A DNA stretch of 25,324 nucleotides from Thermoguttaceae bacterium. Lineage in GTDB: Bacteria > Planctomycetota > Planctomycetia > Pirellulales > Thermoguttaceae. Position 1 is the first letter of the stretch, and every line of letters starts with the position of its first letter. The position numbers and the translations under genes are program-made. The stretch lies in the NCBI GenBank assembly GCA_017454585.1, contig JAFTCU010000243.1, positions 1-25,324 on the forward strand, written 5' to 3'. Shown here in pieces: positions 1 through 8,800 of this stretch. The notes beneath the pieces were generated by a model that saw nothing but the letters and a program-made list of their open reading frames with translations, was not told the origin of the DNA and made no database searches.

Positions 1-1
1 C

Positions 2-691
2 CCGTGGTACCAGACCCAGCGCGGGATGATCCTGCAGGAAGCCCTGAAAAACGGCGAAAACCGCGTGATTTTGAGCCTCGACCCGGTGGAAGTCCTGCCC
101 GACGGAACGGTTTCGGCCGAATCGCTCGAAACGGCGCATAATGCCCCGTCGGCATTGAAGGCCGAGATCCTGAAAAAGCGCCAGTTCGCCTCGGTCAGTG
201 CGTGGAATTTCCCGGTGGATACGGTGGTTCGGCGAGCATTTACGCAGGATTTCCCCCAGATATTAGCCCCGTACCTGACGCAGTTCCCTGACGGCGAGTA
301 CCCAATGTGGCGCGGCCAGATGCTTTACCTCCAGGGCGTACTGACGGGCCCGATGAGCGCGGCCGGCGCCTTCCAGCAGGCCCGTCTGTCCGAGATGGAG
401 CTTGAAGCCGCCTTCCAGAAAGCCGGGCCCGCCACGATGGACCATTTCCGCGTGATTCGGGCTTTGGCGAGTAATTCGCTCGCCCTGATTTCGTGCGTGA
501 TGGAGCGACCCGACGCGGCGATCGACACGTACGAGCGTCACGTACTCTCCACGCCCGTCACGTCCCTCCACGACGCGGCCCGCTGCAACGCCGGCCGAAT
601 GTGCGAGCTGAAAAACGACCCGGAAGCCGCGAAAAAGTTTTATTCCGAGGTCAAAGGCCCGATGAAACCCCAGGCACAGTTTGGGCTTTGA
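2..691 (+). CDS. Unrecognised alpha-helical protein, TPR-like C-terminus (5' end outside window)
   Basis: The frame is open from the first base of the window, so this is the C-terminal part of a longer gene; the ATG at 26 is probably internal. I do not recognise the family. About 229 residues are visible. The C-terminal half is rich in Ala, Glu and Leu helices, with a pattern (AAIDTYERHV, then DAARCNAGRMCELKNDPEAAKKFYSEV) typical of tetratricopeptide-type repeats, which usually mediate protein-protein contacts. No signal peptide, membrane segment or catalytic motif can be seen in the visible part. It ends 59 bases before the Tat-exported isomerase gene on the same strand, so cotranscription is possible, although the gap is T-rich and has its own Shine-Dalgarno sequence. 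The TPR-like assignment is an inference from helix pattern only. Confidence 0.7.
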   Translation, partial: PWYQTQRGMILQEALKNGENRVILSLDPVEVLPDGTVSAESLETAHNAPSALKAEILKKRQFASVSAWNFPVDTVVRRAFTQDFPQILAPYLTQFPDGEYPMWRGQMLYLQGVLTGPMSAAGAFQQARLSEMELEAAFQKAGPATMDHFRVIRALASNSLALISCVMERPDAAIDTYERHVLSTPVTSLHDAARCNAGRMCELKNDPEAAKKFYSEVKGPMKPQAQFGL

Positions 692-750
692 ACCCGTAAA
701 ATACACACATTTTTTATTCAACCCTTCCTTTTTTTTACAGGAGATCAACC

Positions 751-1722
751 ATGAAACGTCGTGATTTTCTCAAGAATGCCATGATCCTGACCGCTGCCGC
801 GTCGTGCAGCCGCCTGCCCATTGCCTCCGCCGAGGAGGAAAAGCAGTGGAAAACCAAGCTCAAGAAGGCCCTCATCTGCGGTTTCCCCACGAAGGACACG
901 CTCGAAGGCTGGAAACGTAACGGTTTCGATGGCGCCGAAGCCAGCGACTGGAAATGCTCCGTCGAACAGGCCGCCGAAGCCCGCAAAATGGCCGAATCGA
1001 TCGGTATGCCGATCCACTCCGTCCTGTTTGGCTGGGCCAACGTGAACAATCCGGACTCGTTCGACAAAGACATTGAAAACCTCACCCACGCGCTGGAAGT
1101 GACGGCGGCTTACGGCGGCACCGCTCTGCTCACCGTTCCGTGCCGTACGGGCGGCGTGATGCCGAAACCGCGTGAATTCAAAATCGAATTCGACCCGGAC
1201 ACGCTGATGGTCTCCAAGGTGGTGGACGGCGACAACACCCCGTACGCGGCTTACATCGAGGCGCAGAACGTCGCGACGAAAGCCAGCATCGAAGCCGTGA
1301 AGAAGCTCATCCCCGTCGCCGAAAAGACGGGCGTGAAAATTGCGCTGGAAAACGTCTGGAACAACCTGTGGGTCACGCCGGCTCTCTACGCCGCGTTCGT
1401 CAAGTACTTCGACAATCCGTGGGTCATGGCCTACTTTGACATCGGCAACCACGTCAAATATGCAATGCCAGAAGAGTACATCTACGCGCTGGGGAACAAG
1501 ATCGCGAAGTTCCACGTGAAAGACTTCAAACTCAATCTGGATGACCCGGACTGCGGCGGTTTCGGCGGTTTCTGCGAGATCCGCTCCGGCAGCGTGAACT
1601 GGCCGGTCGTTCGTCAGGCGATCGAGGACATCGGTTACAATGGCTTCATGACGATCGAAGGCGGCAGCGACCCGATTGCGAAGAAGAGCGCCGATCTGGA
1701 CCTGATCATCGCCGGGAAATGA
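751..1722 (+). CDS. Tat-exported sugar phosphate isomerase/epimerase-fold protein (AP endonuclease 2 TIM barrel)
   Basis: A 323-residue protein with a twin-arginine signal (KRRDFLKN, residues 2-9), a short hydrophobic stretch, then an (alpha/beta)8 domain of the xylose isomerase-like/AP endonuclease 2 family. Likely metal-binding or catalytic residues typical of the fold are visible: Glu200 (IALEN), Asp230 and His234 (FDIGNH), His255 (KFHVKD) and Glu303 (TIEGG). Such enzymes isomerise or epimerise free sugars or sugar phosphates through a divalent metal; the exact substrate cannot be read from sequence. Export suggests it acts on free sugars in the periplasm. Cys19, in AASC after the hydrophobic stretch, could be a lipobox, which would make it a Tat lipoprotein. 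The start is well supported: AGGAGA at 739-744 lies six bases before the ATG. A hairpin region follows at 1758-1805. Confidence 0.88.
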   Translation: MKRRDFLKNAMILTAAASCSRLPIASAEEEKQWKTKLKKALICGFPTKDTLEGWKRNGFDGAEASDWKCSVEQAAEARKMAESIGMPIHSVLFGWANVNNPDSFDKDIENLTHALEVTAAYGGTALLTVPCRTGGVMPKPREFKIEFDPDTLMVSKVVDGDNTPYAAYIEAQNVATKASIEAVKKLIPVAEKTGVKIALENVWNNLWVTPALYAAFVKYFDNPWVMAYFDIGNHVKYAMPEEYIYALGNKIAKFHVKDFKLNLDDPDCGGFGGFCEIRSGSVNWPVVRQAIEDIGYNGFMTIEGGSDPIAKKSADLDLIIAGK

Positions 1723-1757
1723 GTTGATTATTAATAGGCGAGCGGAATCAGCAATGA

Positions 1758-1805
1758 CCCCGTAAATCATACCTTTACGGGGACGACGCTTCCAGGGTCG
1801 TCCCC
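1758..1805. terminator. Nested, mutually exclusive hairpins between convergent genes (candidate bidirectional terminator)
   Basis: CCCCGTAAA (1758-1766) pairs perfectly with TTTACGGGG (1774-1782) across a 7-base loop. The same GGGG, read on as GGGGACGAC (1779-1787), pairs perfectly with GTCGTCCCC (1797-1805) across a 9-base loop. The two 9-bp stems share bases 1779-1782, so they cannot both be complete. The site lies between the + isomerase gene and the convergent - isomerase gene. A short TTTT follows on + at 1817-1820; no T run follows on -. Termination is the simplest role. Confidence 0.6.
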
Positions 1806-1842
1806 GTAGGGATTGGTTTTATCGTCCCAACTGGATAGTGAA

Positions 1843-2703
1843 TCAGACGTCACAAATTGCGTAGGCTTCCGCAAGGCTCTTCAGACCGTCACGGCGCGGA
1901 ACGAATTCCTGGCCGATCCAGCCCTTGTAGTTCGTCTCGGCAATTTCACGCATGATTTGCCCGTAGTCGAGTTCCTGGCTTGCCAGATCGATCTCGGCGC
2001 GGCCCGGCCAGCCGCCGGTGTGGTAGTGGCCCCAGCAGTCGTGATGCTCGCGAATGTCCTTGATCGGGTCTTCGCCCATCTCGCGGGCGTGGTAAATGTC
2101 GTAAAGGATCTTGAAGCACGGCGAGTCGATCGCGTGAACCAGGTCCACGGCCCACTTGGTTTCGTCGCACATGTAATCTTTATGCCCGTGGCTGTTCAGC
2201 AGTTCCATGCAAAGCACGATCCCGTTTTTCTCGGCGTACGGAACGACTTCTTTCAGGCCCTTGATGCAGTTGGCCAAGCCTTCTTCTTTGCCCATTCCCT
2301 CGCAGTTACCGGACATGGTGATCACGTTCGGGAAGCCCCATTTGACGGCCTGATCGACGCAGGCTTTCGTCTTGACGATCAGTTCTTCGTGGTACTGGGT
2401 GTGGTTAAATCCGCGGGTGATGCCCATTGGCGCGCTGATCATGGCGCAGCAGAGGCCGTACTTTTTCATCGTTTCCCACTGGCCCTCGCCGGTGAGTTCC
2501 AGGGATTGGATGCCGATTTTGGCGGCGGCTTCGCAGAACTGGTCGAGCGAAATGTTGTTCTTGTTCATCCAGCCGTTGTAGCACCAAAGGCACGCGGACT
2601 GCTTGAAACCGTATTTCTTCGCCTCGGCAAAAACGGACGGGATGGGCAGGGCGCCCGCCGCGGCCAACACGGCAAGCGATTTGAGGACGGTACGACGATT
2701 CAT
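1843..2703 (-). CDS. Tat-exported hydroxypyruvate isomerase-like TIM-barrel protein
   Basis: A 286-residue protein with a twin-arginine signal (NRRTVLKS, residues 2-9), a hydrophobic Ala-rich segment and a probable cleavage after VFA (residue 26). The rest is a sugar isomerase TIM barrel closest, by motif, to hydroxypyruvate isomerase (Hyi-like). Glu167 (CMELLN), Asp202 and His205 (YDIYH), His228 (GHYH) and Glu266 (GQEF) sit where this family has its metal ligands and the paired catalytic glutamates. Classical Hyi interconverts hydroxypyruvate and tartronate semialdehyde in the cytoplasm; an exported paralog probably acts on another small sugar, so I give no symbol. The start is supported by AGGAG (2714-2710 on the minus strand) six bases before ATG. 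It is last in the minus-strand block, 115 bases after the pseudoprotease gene, and convergent with another exported isomerase-fold gene. Confidence 0.86.
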   Translation of the reverse strand: MNRRTVLKSLAVLAAAGALPIPSVFAEAKKYGFKQSACLWCYNGWMNKNNISLDQFCEAAAKIGIQSLELTGEGQWETMKKYGLCCAMISAPMGITRGFNHTQYHEELIVKTKACVDQAVKWGFPNVITMSGNCEGMGKEEGLANCIKGLKEVVPYAEKNGIVLCMELLNSHGHKDYMCDETKWAVDLVHAIDSPCFKILYDIYHAREMGEDPIKDIREHHDCWGHYHTGGWPGRAEIDLASQELDYGQIMREIAETNYKGWIGQEFVPRRDGLKSLAEAYAICDV

Positions 2704-2743
2704 AAAAAACTCCTGATTTTTAAAGTGGGAATTAGGAATGAGG

Positions 2744-2763
2744 AAGGAGGAATTTTCCTCCTT
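2744..2763 (-). terminator. Short stem-loop downstream of the HtrA-like gene
   Basis: AAGGAGGAA (2744-2752) and TTCCTCCTT (2755-2763) are exact inverted repeats with a 2-base spacer, so an 8-bp stem with a 4-base loop can form. It lies 56 bases past the stop of the HtrA-like gene and 41 bases before the next start on the minus strand. There is no downstream T run, so termination or mRNA-end protection is only a suggestion. A similar GGAGGAA/TTCCTCC stem occurs at 12499-12524. Confidence 0.35.
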
Positions 2764-2818
2764 GGGTTGATTTCTTCAAACTACCCGATTTTTGGAAAAA
2801 CTTCAAGGGGGGCCCCGG

Positions 2819-3826
2819 TCATTTTACCTCTTTTTCCAAAATTTCTTCGCCCCGGAGGATGGTCACGCGGATCGGATCCTCGAAATCGATGAAATTCAGC
2901 TCGGAGTCCAGGTCGCTCAAGGACTGGATCAGGCGGCCGTTCACGTAGAGGATCAGGTCGTCCGCCTTCAGGTCCGCGCGGGCGGAGCGGGAGTCCGGCT
3001 GAACGAAGTCGATGAACGCCGGCGTCCGTGCGACCAGTTCCGGGACCATGACCAGCCCGAGCATTTCCAGCGTGACCGACTTTTCGGGCTTTGGTCTGTC
3101 GCTTGCGTCCGCCAGGGCCAACGCCGCGGTGGTCTGCGCCTCGCCGGACTGGATCTTCTGGATCCCCTCCTGCAAAACGTAAGCGGGTAGCGCGAAATTA
3201 AGCCAGCAGCCGGTCCGGGAGTTTTGCAGCTCTTTGCCGAGGATCCCGAGGAGGTTTTTGCCGTCGGCCGAGACGAGTGCGCCGCCCGCCGCGCCGGGAT
3301 TGTTCGTCGTCACGTCCAGAATGTAAACCGGGCCGTGGTACCGCACGGCAAACGCGCGCCGCGAGGCATCCAGACGGGTCGTGCCGGAAATGATCCCCGC
3401 CTGGACCGAGACCGGCTCGTTCCCGATAGCGACGTTGAAAAGGTTACTCAGTGCCAGTATCGGCGTCCCGTCCAGCGTCTGGTCTTTGGTTCGGGCCGCG
3501 GCCGCCGCCAGGTCGAAAAACGGGAACGGCGTGTTACGCTCGATCTTCAAAAGCGCGATCTCCAGGATCGGCTCGACGCCCAGAAGCTCGGCCGTGTAGC
3601 GGGAACCGTCCGAAAGAACGCAGTCGATCGTGTCGGTGTTCAAAACCGGGCTGAAAACGGTGGCGATCAGGCCGTCCGCCGAGATCAGGAAGCCGGACTG
3701 GTACTCCTCCATCTCGGCGAAGCCGCCGGCGCCATAGATCTTGACCATACGCGGCTGAAGCTCCGCCGTACTCTGCGCGAAACAGACGGAAGCGAGGAAC
3801 AAAAAAATCAAAGGGAAAATTCTCAT
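2819..3826 (-). CDS. Secreted HtrA/S1C-fold protein with PDZ domain, catalytic triad lost (pseudoprotease)
   Basis: 335 residues: a signal peptide (1-17), a trypsin-like S1C domain (about 22-225) and a C-terminal PDZ domain (about 255-335). The fold is recognisable from landmark segments, but all three catalytic residues are replaced. Where HtrA has His (ILTNNHVV) this has Ser59 in LIATVFSPV; where Asp occurs (DIALLK) this has Glu89 in EIALLKI; where Ser occurs (NPGNSGGPL) this has Ala180 in NPGAAGGAL. Hydrolysis by the usual mechanism is therefore not expected. A role in peptide binding, as a scaffold or as a decoy/regulator of a true DegP/HtrA, is inference. I chose ATG at 3826 over the upstream TTG at 3835 because the signal peptide then starts cleanly; neither has a well-placed Shine-Dalgarno. 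It starts 76 bases after the alpha/beta hydrolase gene and may share its transcript. Confidence 0.85.
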   Translation of the reverse strand: MRIFPLIFLFLASVCFAQSTAELQPRMVKIYGAGGFAEMEEYQSGFLISADGLIATVFSPVLNTDTIDCVLSDGSRYTAELLGVEPILEIALLKIERNTPFPFFDLAAAAARTKDQTLDGTPILALSNLFNVAIGNEPVSVQAGIISGTTRLDASRRAFAVRYHGPVYILDVTTNNPGAAGGALVSADGKNLLGILGKELQNSRTGCWLNFALPAYVLQEGIQKIQSGEAQTTAALALADASDRPKPEKSVTLEMLGLVMVPELVARTPAFIDFVQPDSRSARADLKADDLILYVNGRLIQSLSDLDSELNFIDFEDPIRVTILRGEEILEKEVK

Positions 3827-3835
3827 TTCAGTCAA

Positions 3836-3878
3836 AAACGAATCAAAAGGTCCTGCGGCGGTCCCTCCTGATTCGTTT
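3836..3878 (-). promoter_or_regulatory. 10-bp inverted repeat in the leader of the pseudoprotease gene
   Basis: AAACGAATCA (3836-3845) and TGATTCGTTT (3869-3878) are perfect inverted repeats around a 23-base loop. On the minus-strand RNA the loop carries AGGAGG, the only good Shine-Dalgarno match near the gene but too far (about 35 bases) from the ATG at 3826. The 3' arm runs into TTTTT, so the stem could also act as a weak terminator or attenuator between the hydrolase gene and the pseudoprotease gene. Function is unproven. Confidence 0.4.
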
Positions 3879-3902
3879 CAAAATGGGTTAAGGAAAACGA
3901 CC

Positions 3903-5819
3903 TTATTCGTCCAGCGGCACGATCCAGATGTTCCGGAACCGGGTCGGATTTCCGTGGTCCTGGAGGAAGAGCGGAGCGAAACCGGTTTTTTTCTGGCGCT
4001 CCAGTTTCTGCTTAATGACGTCCGTCGGTTGGCGGCGTAAAGGAGTCCACTGGGAGCGCGGCTCCTCAAACTCAAACTCGTCCTGCACGAGGATCCCGTT
4101 CAGGTACGCGGTCATGCGGCCCTTTTCAACGATTTTGCCCGACTCATCCCGGCGCGGCGCGTGGTACGTCACGTCGTACGACTGCCACTCACCTCCACCG
4201 AGGCCCGCCAGCGTCTGCGGCGCGTTGAAAAGGTAAAATGCGCCGGCGTCGTGGCAGTTCACGTCGTGGGCGCCCTGGGAATTAATGACCTGCATCTCGT
4301 AAAGCCCGTGAATGTAAAGGCCCGAATTTCCGTCACGGCCCTTCGGCGTCTGAAATTCCACGTGGATCTGCGCGTCGCGGAAATCGACGTCGGAATGAAC
4401 GTGGTTGATCCCGTTCTTTGCCGTGGAGATCAGCTCGTCGTTCTCGACCGCCCAGTTCGCGGGACCGCCGCTCATGTCGCGGAAGCGGTTCACGAAGTTC
4501 CCGTCGGCGTCACGCCCGAGGAGCAAAACCCCGTTTTCCGGCATTTTGGCGAAATTCGGCTTCGGGACCGGCTTGCAGATCTCATAGTGGGAGGAAACCA
4601 TCAGGCCGTCGGCGGTCTGGACGTCCAGGTAAACGCGCAGCGGGTTTTTCGAGGCGATCTCCTGCGGGATCACGGCCGTCACGAGTTTCTTTTCGGGATC
4701 GACTGCCGCGGGGAGTTCCTGCCACTGGCGGACCACCCATTTCCCGTTGACGTACCCGCCCAGGTCGGTCGAGTAGTGCAGTTTCGCGGTTTTGGCGGCT
4801 TCGGCGTTGGTCTTGATCGGGGCGGAAACCAGGATCGTCCCGTCCGCGGTGCGCTCCCATTTGAGCTGGCCGAGGCATGGAAGTTCCGGCCCGCCGCACA
4901 GGACCGAGTTGATGTATGCCAGAACTTCCGGCGGATCGCCAGCCGGCGCGTGGCCGTGCGGCATGTGGACCTGAAGCCGAACGTCGGCGTTCTTCACCCG
5001 CGAGTACGTGTCCCAGTGAATGTCGAGCGGGTACGCGAAATCATCGGTCCCGGCCACGAAAAAGACGCGGCATTTCGCCTTCCAGCAGTACCGAAGCGGG
5101 TCGAAAAAGTCGTTCCAATGCTGAACGCCCGGCCAGGGGATCGCTCCCATTCGCGGCGTCCACACGCTGTTTTTCTCGAGGTTCCCGCAGCCGTACACGG
5201 GGACGATCACCTGGAAACGATCATCGATCCCGCCGAGCATGGAGGTCAGGTAGCCGCCCCAGCTGATCCCGGTCGCGGCCGTGCGGTCCGGATCGACGTA
5301 AGGCAGCGAGTCGAGCAGCGAGTGCGCCCGCAAAATGTCCGCGATGGCGTGGTACGTCCACATTTCGCGGTAGTCTTTCTCTTCGAAGAAGCGGAATTTC
5401 GTGTCGTAGCTCTGATCCGGGCCGCCGTCTTCAAGCGGTTTTCGGGTGCCGTCGTCCTGCACTTCCATTCCGGCCAGGTCCATCGCAATGGCCGCGTAGC
5501 CGCGTTTCGCCCAGCTTTCTGCCCAGGTCCGGAACGCAGTTCCGCCGCCGCCATGCACCAGAACGATCCCCGGGAAGGGACCGTCCCCATTGGGATGTGC
5601 GACGAACGCAAAGACGCGGGTCGGGTGGCCCTGGTACGGCTCGCCGGTGTACCAGACTTTCTGCACGACGATCGTTTCATCAGACGGAAGATTTTCGCTC
5701 CACTGCGCCTCGGGGACTTTTTTGAGCGTTTCCAGGTCCCAAACCTCAGACGCTTCACGCGCCTGAAGGAATGGGACAAGCAAAAGAAGAAAAACAAATA
5801 AAAGGGGGGATCGTTTCAT
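3903..5819 (-). CDS. Secreted alpha/beta hydrolase fused to a DUF1080 (3-keto-disaccharide hydrolase) domain
   Basis: 638 residues with a signal peptide (about 1-20). Residues about 50-310 form an alpha/beta hydrolase of the dienelactone hydrolase/acetyl xylan esterase type: oxyanion motif HGGGG (89-93), nucleophile elbow GISWGGY with Ser186, acid Asp259 or Asp260 (AGTDDF) and His288 or His290 (MPHGHAP). A linker beta domain follows, then residues about 428-636 form a DUF1080 domain with the typical GNSGLYIHGLYEMQV stretch (497-511) and the closing QDHGNPTRFRNIWI segment (620-633). DUF1080 proteins adopt a concanavalin-like fold, and some members cleave 3-keto-glucosides. The fusion suggests one exported enzyme that removes an ester group and then acts on a modified disaccharide (inference). 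It lies 39 bases after the repeat-protein gene; no Shine-Dalgarno is seen before the ATG. Confidence 0.87.
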   Translation of the reverse strand: MKRSPLLFVFLLLLVPFLQAREASEVWDLETLKKVPEAQWSENLPSDETIVVQKVWYTGEPYQGHPTRVFAFVAHPNGDGPFPGIVLVHGGGGTAFRTWAESWAKRGYAAIAMDLAGMEVQDDGTRKPLEDGGPDQSYDTKFRFFEEKDYREMWTYHAIADILRAHSLLDSLPYVDPDRTAATGISWGGYLTSMLGGIDDRFQVIVPVYGCGNLEKNSVWTPRMGAIPWPGVQHWNDFFDPLRYCWKAKCRVFFVAGTDDFAYPLDIHWDTYSRVKNADVRLQVHMPHGHAPAGDPPEVLAYINSVLCGGPELPCLGQLKWERTADGTILVSAPIKTNAEAAKTAKLHYSTDLGGYVNGKWVVRQWQELPAAVDPEKKLVTAVIPQEIASKNPLRVYLDVQTADGLMVSSHYEICKPVPKPNFAKMPENGVLLLGRDADGNFVNRFRDMSGGPANWAVENDELISTAKNGINHVHSDVDFRDAQIHVEFQTPKGRDGNSGLYIHGLYEMQVINSQGAHDVNCHDAGAFYLFNAPQTLAGLGGGEWQSYDVTYHAPRRDESGKIVEKGRMTAYLNGILVQDEFEFEEPRSQWTPLRRQPTDVIKQKLERQKKTGFAPLFLQDHGNPTRFRNIWIVPLDE

Positions 5820-5858
5820 TTTTCAGTGATGAGTGGGCTGAATTTTAATTAACGTTTT

Positions 5859-8800
5859 TCAGCGGGCGCGGCGGACGTGAACCCCACGAAGCAGCATGAA
5901 GAACGTACCAAACGCGAGCATGATCCACGTTGCAGGTTCCGGAACGCCCAAACTTGCTGCGAGCACCATTCCATTACCCAAGCTCTCGATACTGTAAAAC
6001 CACGACATAGAGGCCGGAAGCTCCGGAGAGATCGTCTGGAATGAGCTGAGGTCCAGATTGTTCATCGTGTTGTCCGTGCCGGAGAACAGGAAGTATGTCT
6101 CACCCTCCATGGGCGTGAAACCGTCCGCGAAAGCCATGTTGATCGTGTTGCTGCCTGTGAAATTCAGGTCGTTCTCGAACGTCAGGCCCGGTGCCGTCGT
6201 GCTTTCATCGCTGAGCGTCACGTTGATCGTCGAGCCGGAGACCTGGATCGGGTTCGAGGCGTCCGCGACCGTGATCCGTTTGGAAACGTCGTCGCTGATC
6301 TCGCCTGCGAGGACCAGCGTGCTGTTCTGGCCGACCTGGATCGAACCGAGCGTCGAGCCGAGTTTATTCGGGTCCACGGTGTAGGAGGCGGTGCCGTCGA
6401 AAATGACCGACCCGGTCCCGTCCAGCGCGTTAGAGATCGTCACGTCGCCCGAGCGGTTGAACTTCAGTTTGGCGTTCTGCGCCACAGTCACGTCGCCCGT
6501 GCCAAGCGTACCGGTGGAACCGTCGTACTCTTTGCCGTTGACGATCCCGATCCAGCCGATGACCAGCGTGTCTTTGGCGTTCACTTTTGTTTCGCCGTAC
6601 GTGTTGGTACCGGTCAGAATGACCGTTCCTGTTGGCGAGTTGGCATTTTTACCGGTTGAGTCAATCGTCAACGTGTAATTGCCACCGTCAATATTACCGG
6701 AAATCATTCCGTACACGCCTGTGTCCCCATGACGGGCACCGACGCTTGCGTCATCAAGGAGGTGTGTCGTTCCAGTGATGTTTACCATGGAGGTCGCATT
6801 CGAATTTCCGCCTGCGAATCGGATCGCGCCGAAGCGTTCAGTGGCACCCCAGCCTGTCCCTGCAATGTAAACGTTTGCCTGTTTATAATCCGCCAGGTTC
6901 AGCAGCCAGAGCTGACCATTGTCTGCAGCGCCGATGTCGTATGCCGTATTCGTTCCGGGATCCCAGCGGTATTCGGAGCCGATGAGGAGTGTGCCGGTAA
7001 AATTGTTCTGGCTAAATCCCGGGAAGTTGGCCGAACCCGTGTTCGGGTTATTAATTTGAATCGTGCCGGCTCCGGTAGTGGTCGCGGAGAAAGCCTTTTT
7101 CGTCGTGAGTTTGGCCCCATCAGCGATCTCGACCGTACCTCCCGACAGAGCTGCGTTCGTGGTGTAATTTCCGCCGCCGTCGAAAATGATTCGGCCGCTG
7201 TTCGTGATCTCGTTGTTCAGCGTAACGTCACCTGACCGCATAAAGCGGAGTTTGGCGGAAGAACCGACCGTGACGGACCCGGTGCCGAGCGACCCCTGCG
7301 TTCCATTGTAGGCGACGCCGTTGAGAGTTCCCTGGTGACCGACATGGAAAGTGGTGGCGTCCGCGAGGTTCAGGTTGACTTCGCTCGTACCCGTGAAGTA
7401 AAGAGTGCTTCCGTTGTAACTGTTCGCGACTTCCAGCGTGTAATCGCCGTCACCGTAGTTTTTCACGTCGGAGGCGATCAGAGCGACCGTCGCTCTGTCC
7501 GCGTGGAGCGTGACCCGGGTGTCGCCCATCAGGTAAATGTTACCATAGGTCGCCGCCATGTTGGTGACCGCAGGAAGTCCGCTCGCGTCGCCGTAATTCC
7601 CGGCAAAACGCAGCGCGCCACGGTATTCACTCGTGGACCAGCCGGTCCCCTTGAGGTACATGTCGCCGGTGTATTTCGCGGTGCCCTGGACCCAGATCTG
7701 GCCGAAATCCGTCGCGCCGAGGGAGTAGCCTTTGGAGGCCGTGTTCCAGTCTGAGGTCAGATTGTAACGGTAGCCGTCAGAAAAAACGTAAACGCCCGTA
7801 AAGTTGCTGATGGGGCGCGGGTTTACGTCGTTGTTGTAAAGGGTCGTTCGCGTGTTCGCCGACAAAATATCGTTCTGATCCGAGTACCCGACCTGGTAGA
7901 AACCATCGCCGGAGACTGCGTGATCAAAGTCCCACGTGTTGGTGGTGGCGAAGTGCCGGTTATTCACGAGCGTCGCGCCCTTGTTGACTGTCACCGAATT
8001 CAGACCAGCGTCGAACGAGCCGGTCTCGCCGAGTTTGTAGGTCGCGGTGCCGTCAAACACGACTTTCCCGTTTCCGGTGATCGCGTTGTTGACGGTCACT
8101 TCGCCGGAACGCTGGAATTTGAGCGTCGGCAGATCGTTGTTCACGTCGAAAACGGACGTAAGATTAATGGTCGGTGAAGCGATCGAGCCGGTGGAGCCGT
8201 CAAAGACGAACTGTTTGGAATTGTTTTGCTGGTACGTCTCGCCGCCGGCGCCGTCATCGACCCATTCCCAACCCTTGGCCGTTACTGTGTTGATGTAACC
8301 GAGCTGGAGCGTACCGGAACCGACGTGGATCGGGGCGGTGAAGGACGTACTGTCGCCCGTTAAAATCAAAATGCCAGTGACGTCATTCCCGGACGCGGTC
8401 GCAGCGTATCTGCCGCGGTAGAGGAATTCCGTGTCGGCGGGGGCGTCGGCGGCAAGTTTCAACTGGCCGGTGATGATGCCTTGAGCGCTAGGAGTTTTGG
8501 TCTGTACGCCAATGGTGGCGTTGCCGAGGAACGTGACGTCACCCGTCAGAATCATCGGGTTGGCGTTGGTCGTGGCTCCCTGGCCGACACGCAGCGCGCC
8601 GCCTTGTTCACTATTGAAACCAGTACCGAAGATGGAGACGTTGTTGCTCCAGAACGCCGGGGAGGCGGTGTCAGTACTGAGGTAGAGCCACGCGCAGTTC
8701 GTATCGTTTTTGATGACGACATCATCACCATTGACGAAATTGCCTCCGTCGGGGGATGCCGGACGCTGGCTCGTTCCGTCATAGATCTGGACGCCGCGCG

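Noticed and set aside
745..1770. 341-codon open frame on - opposite the Tat isomerase gene
   Set aside because: It reads as an Arg/Asp/Val/Phe-rich shadow, while the plus strand has a Tat signal, Shine-Dalgarno and conserved residues.
4161..5801. 546-codon open frame on + opposite the hydrolase-DUF1080 gene
   Set aside because: Its translation is a low-complexity Arg/Val/Asp/Phe-rich chain without domains, and the minus strand encodes clear families over the same bases. Long antisense frames are expected at this codon bias.
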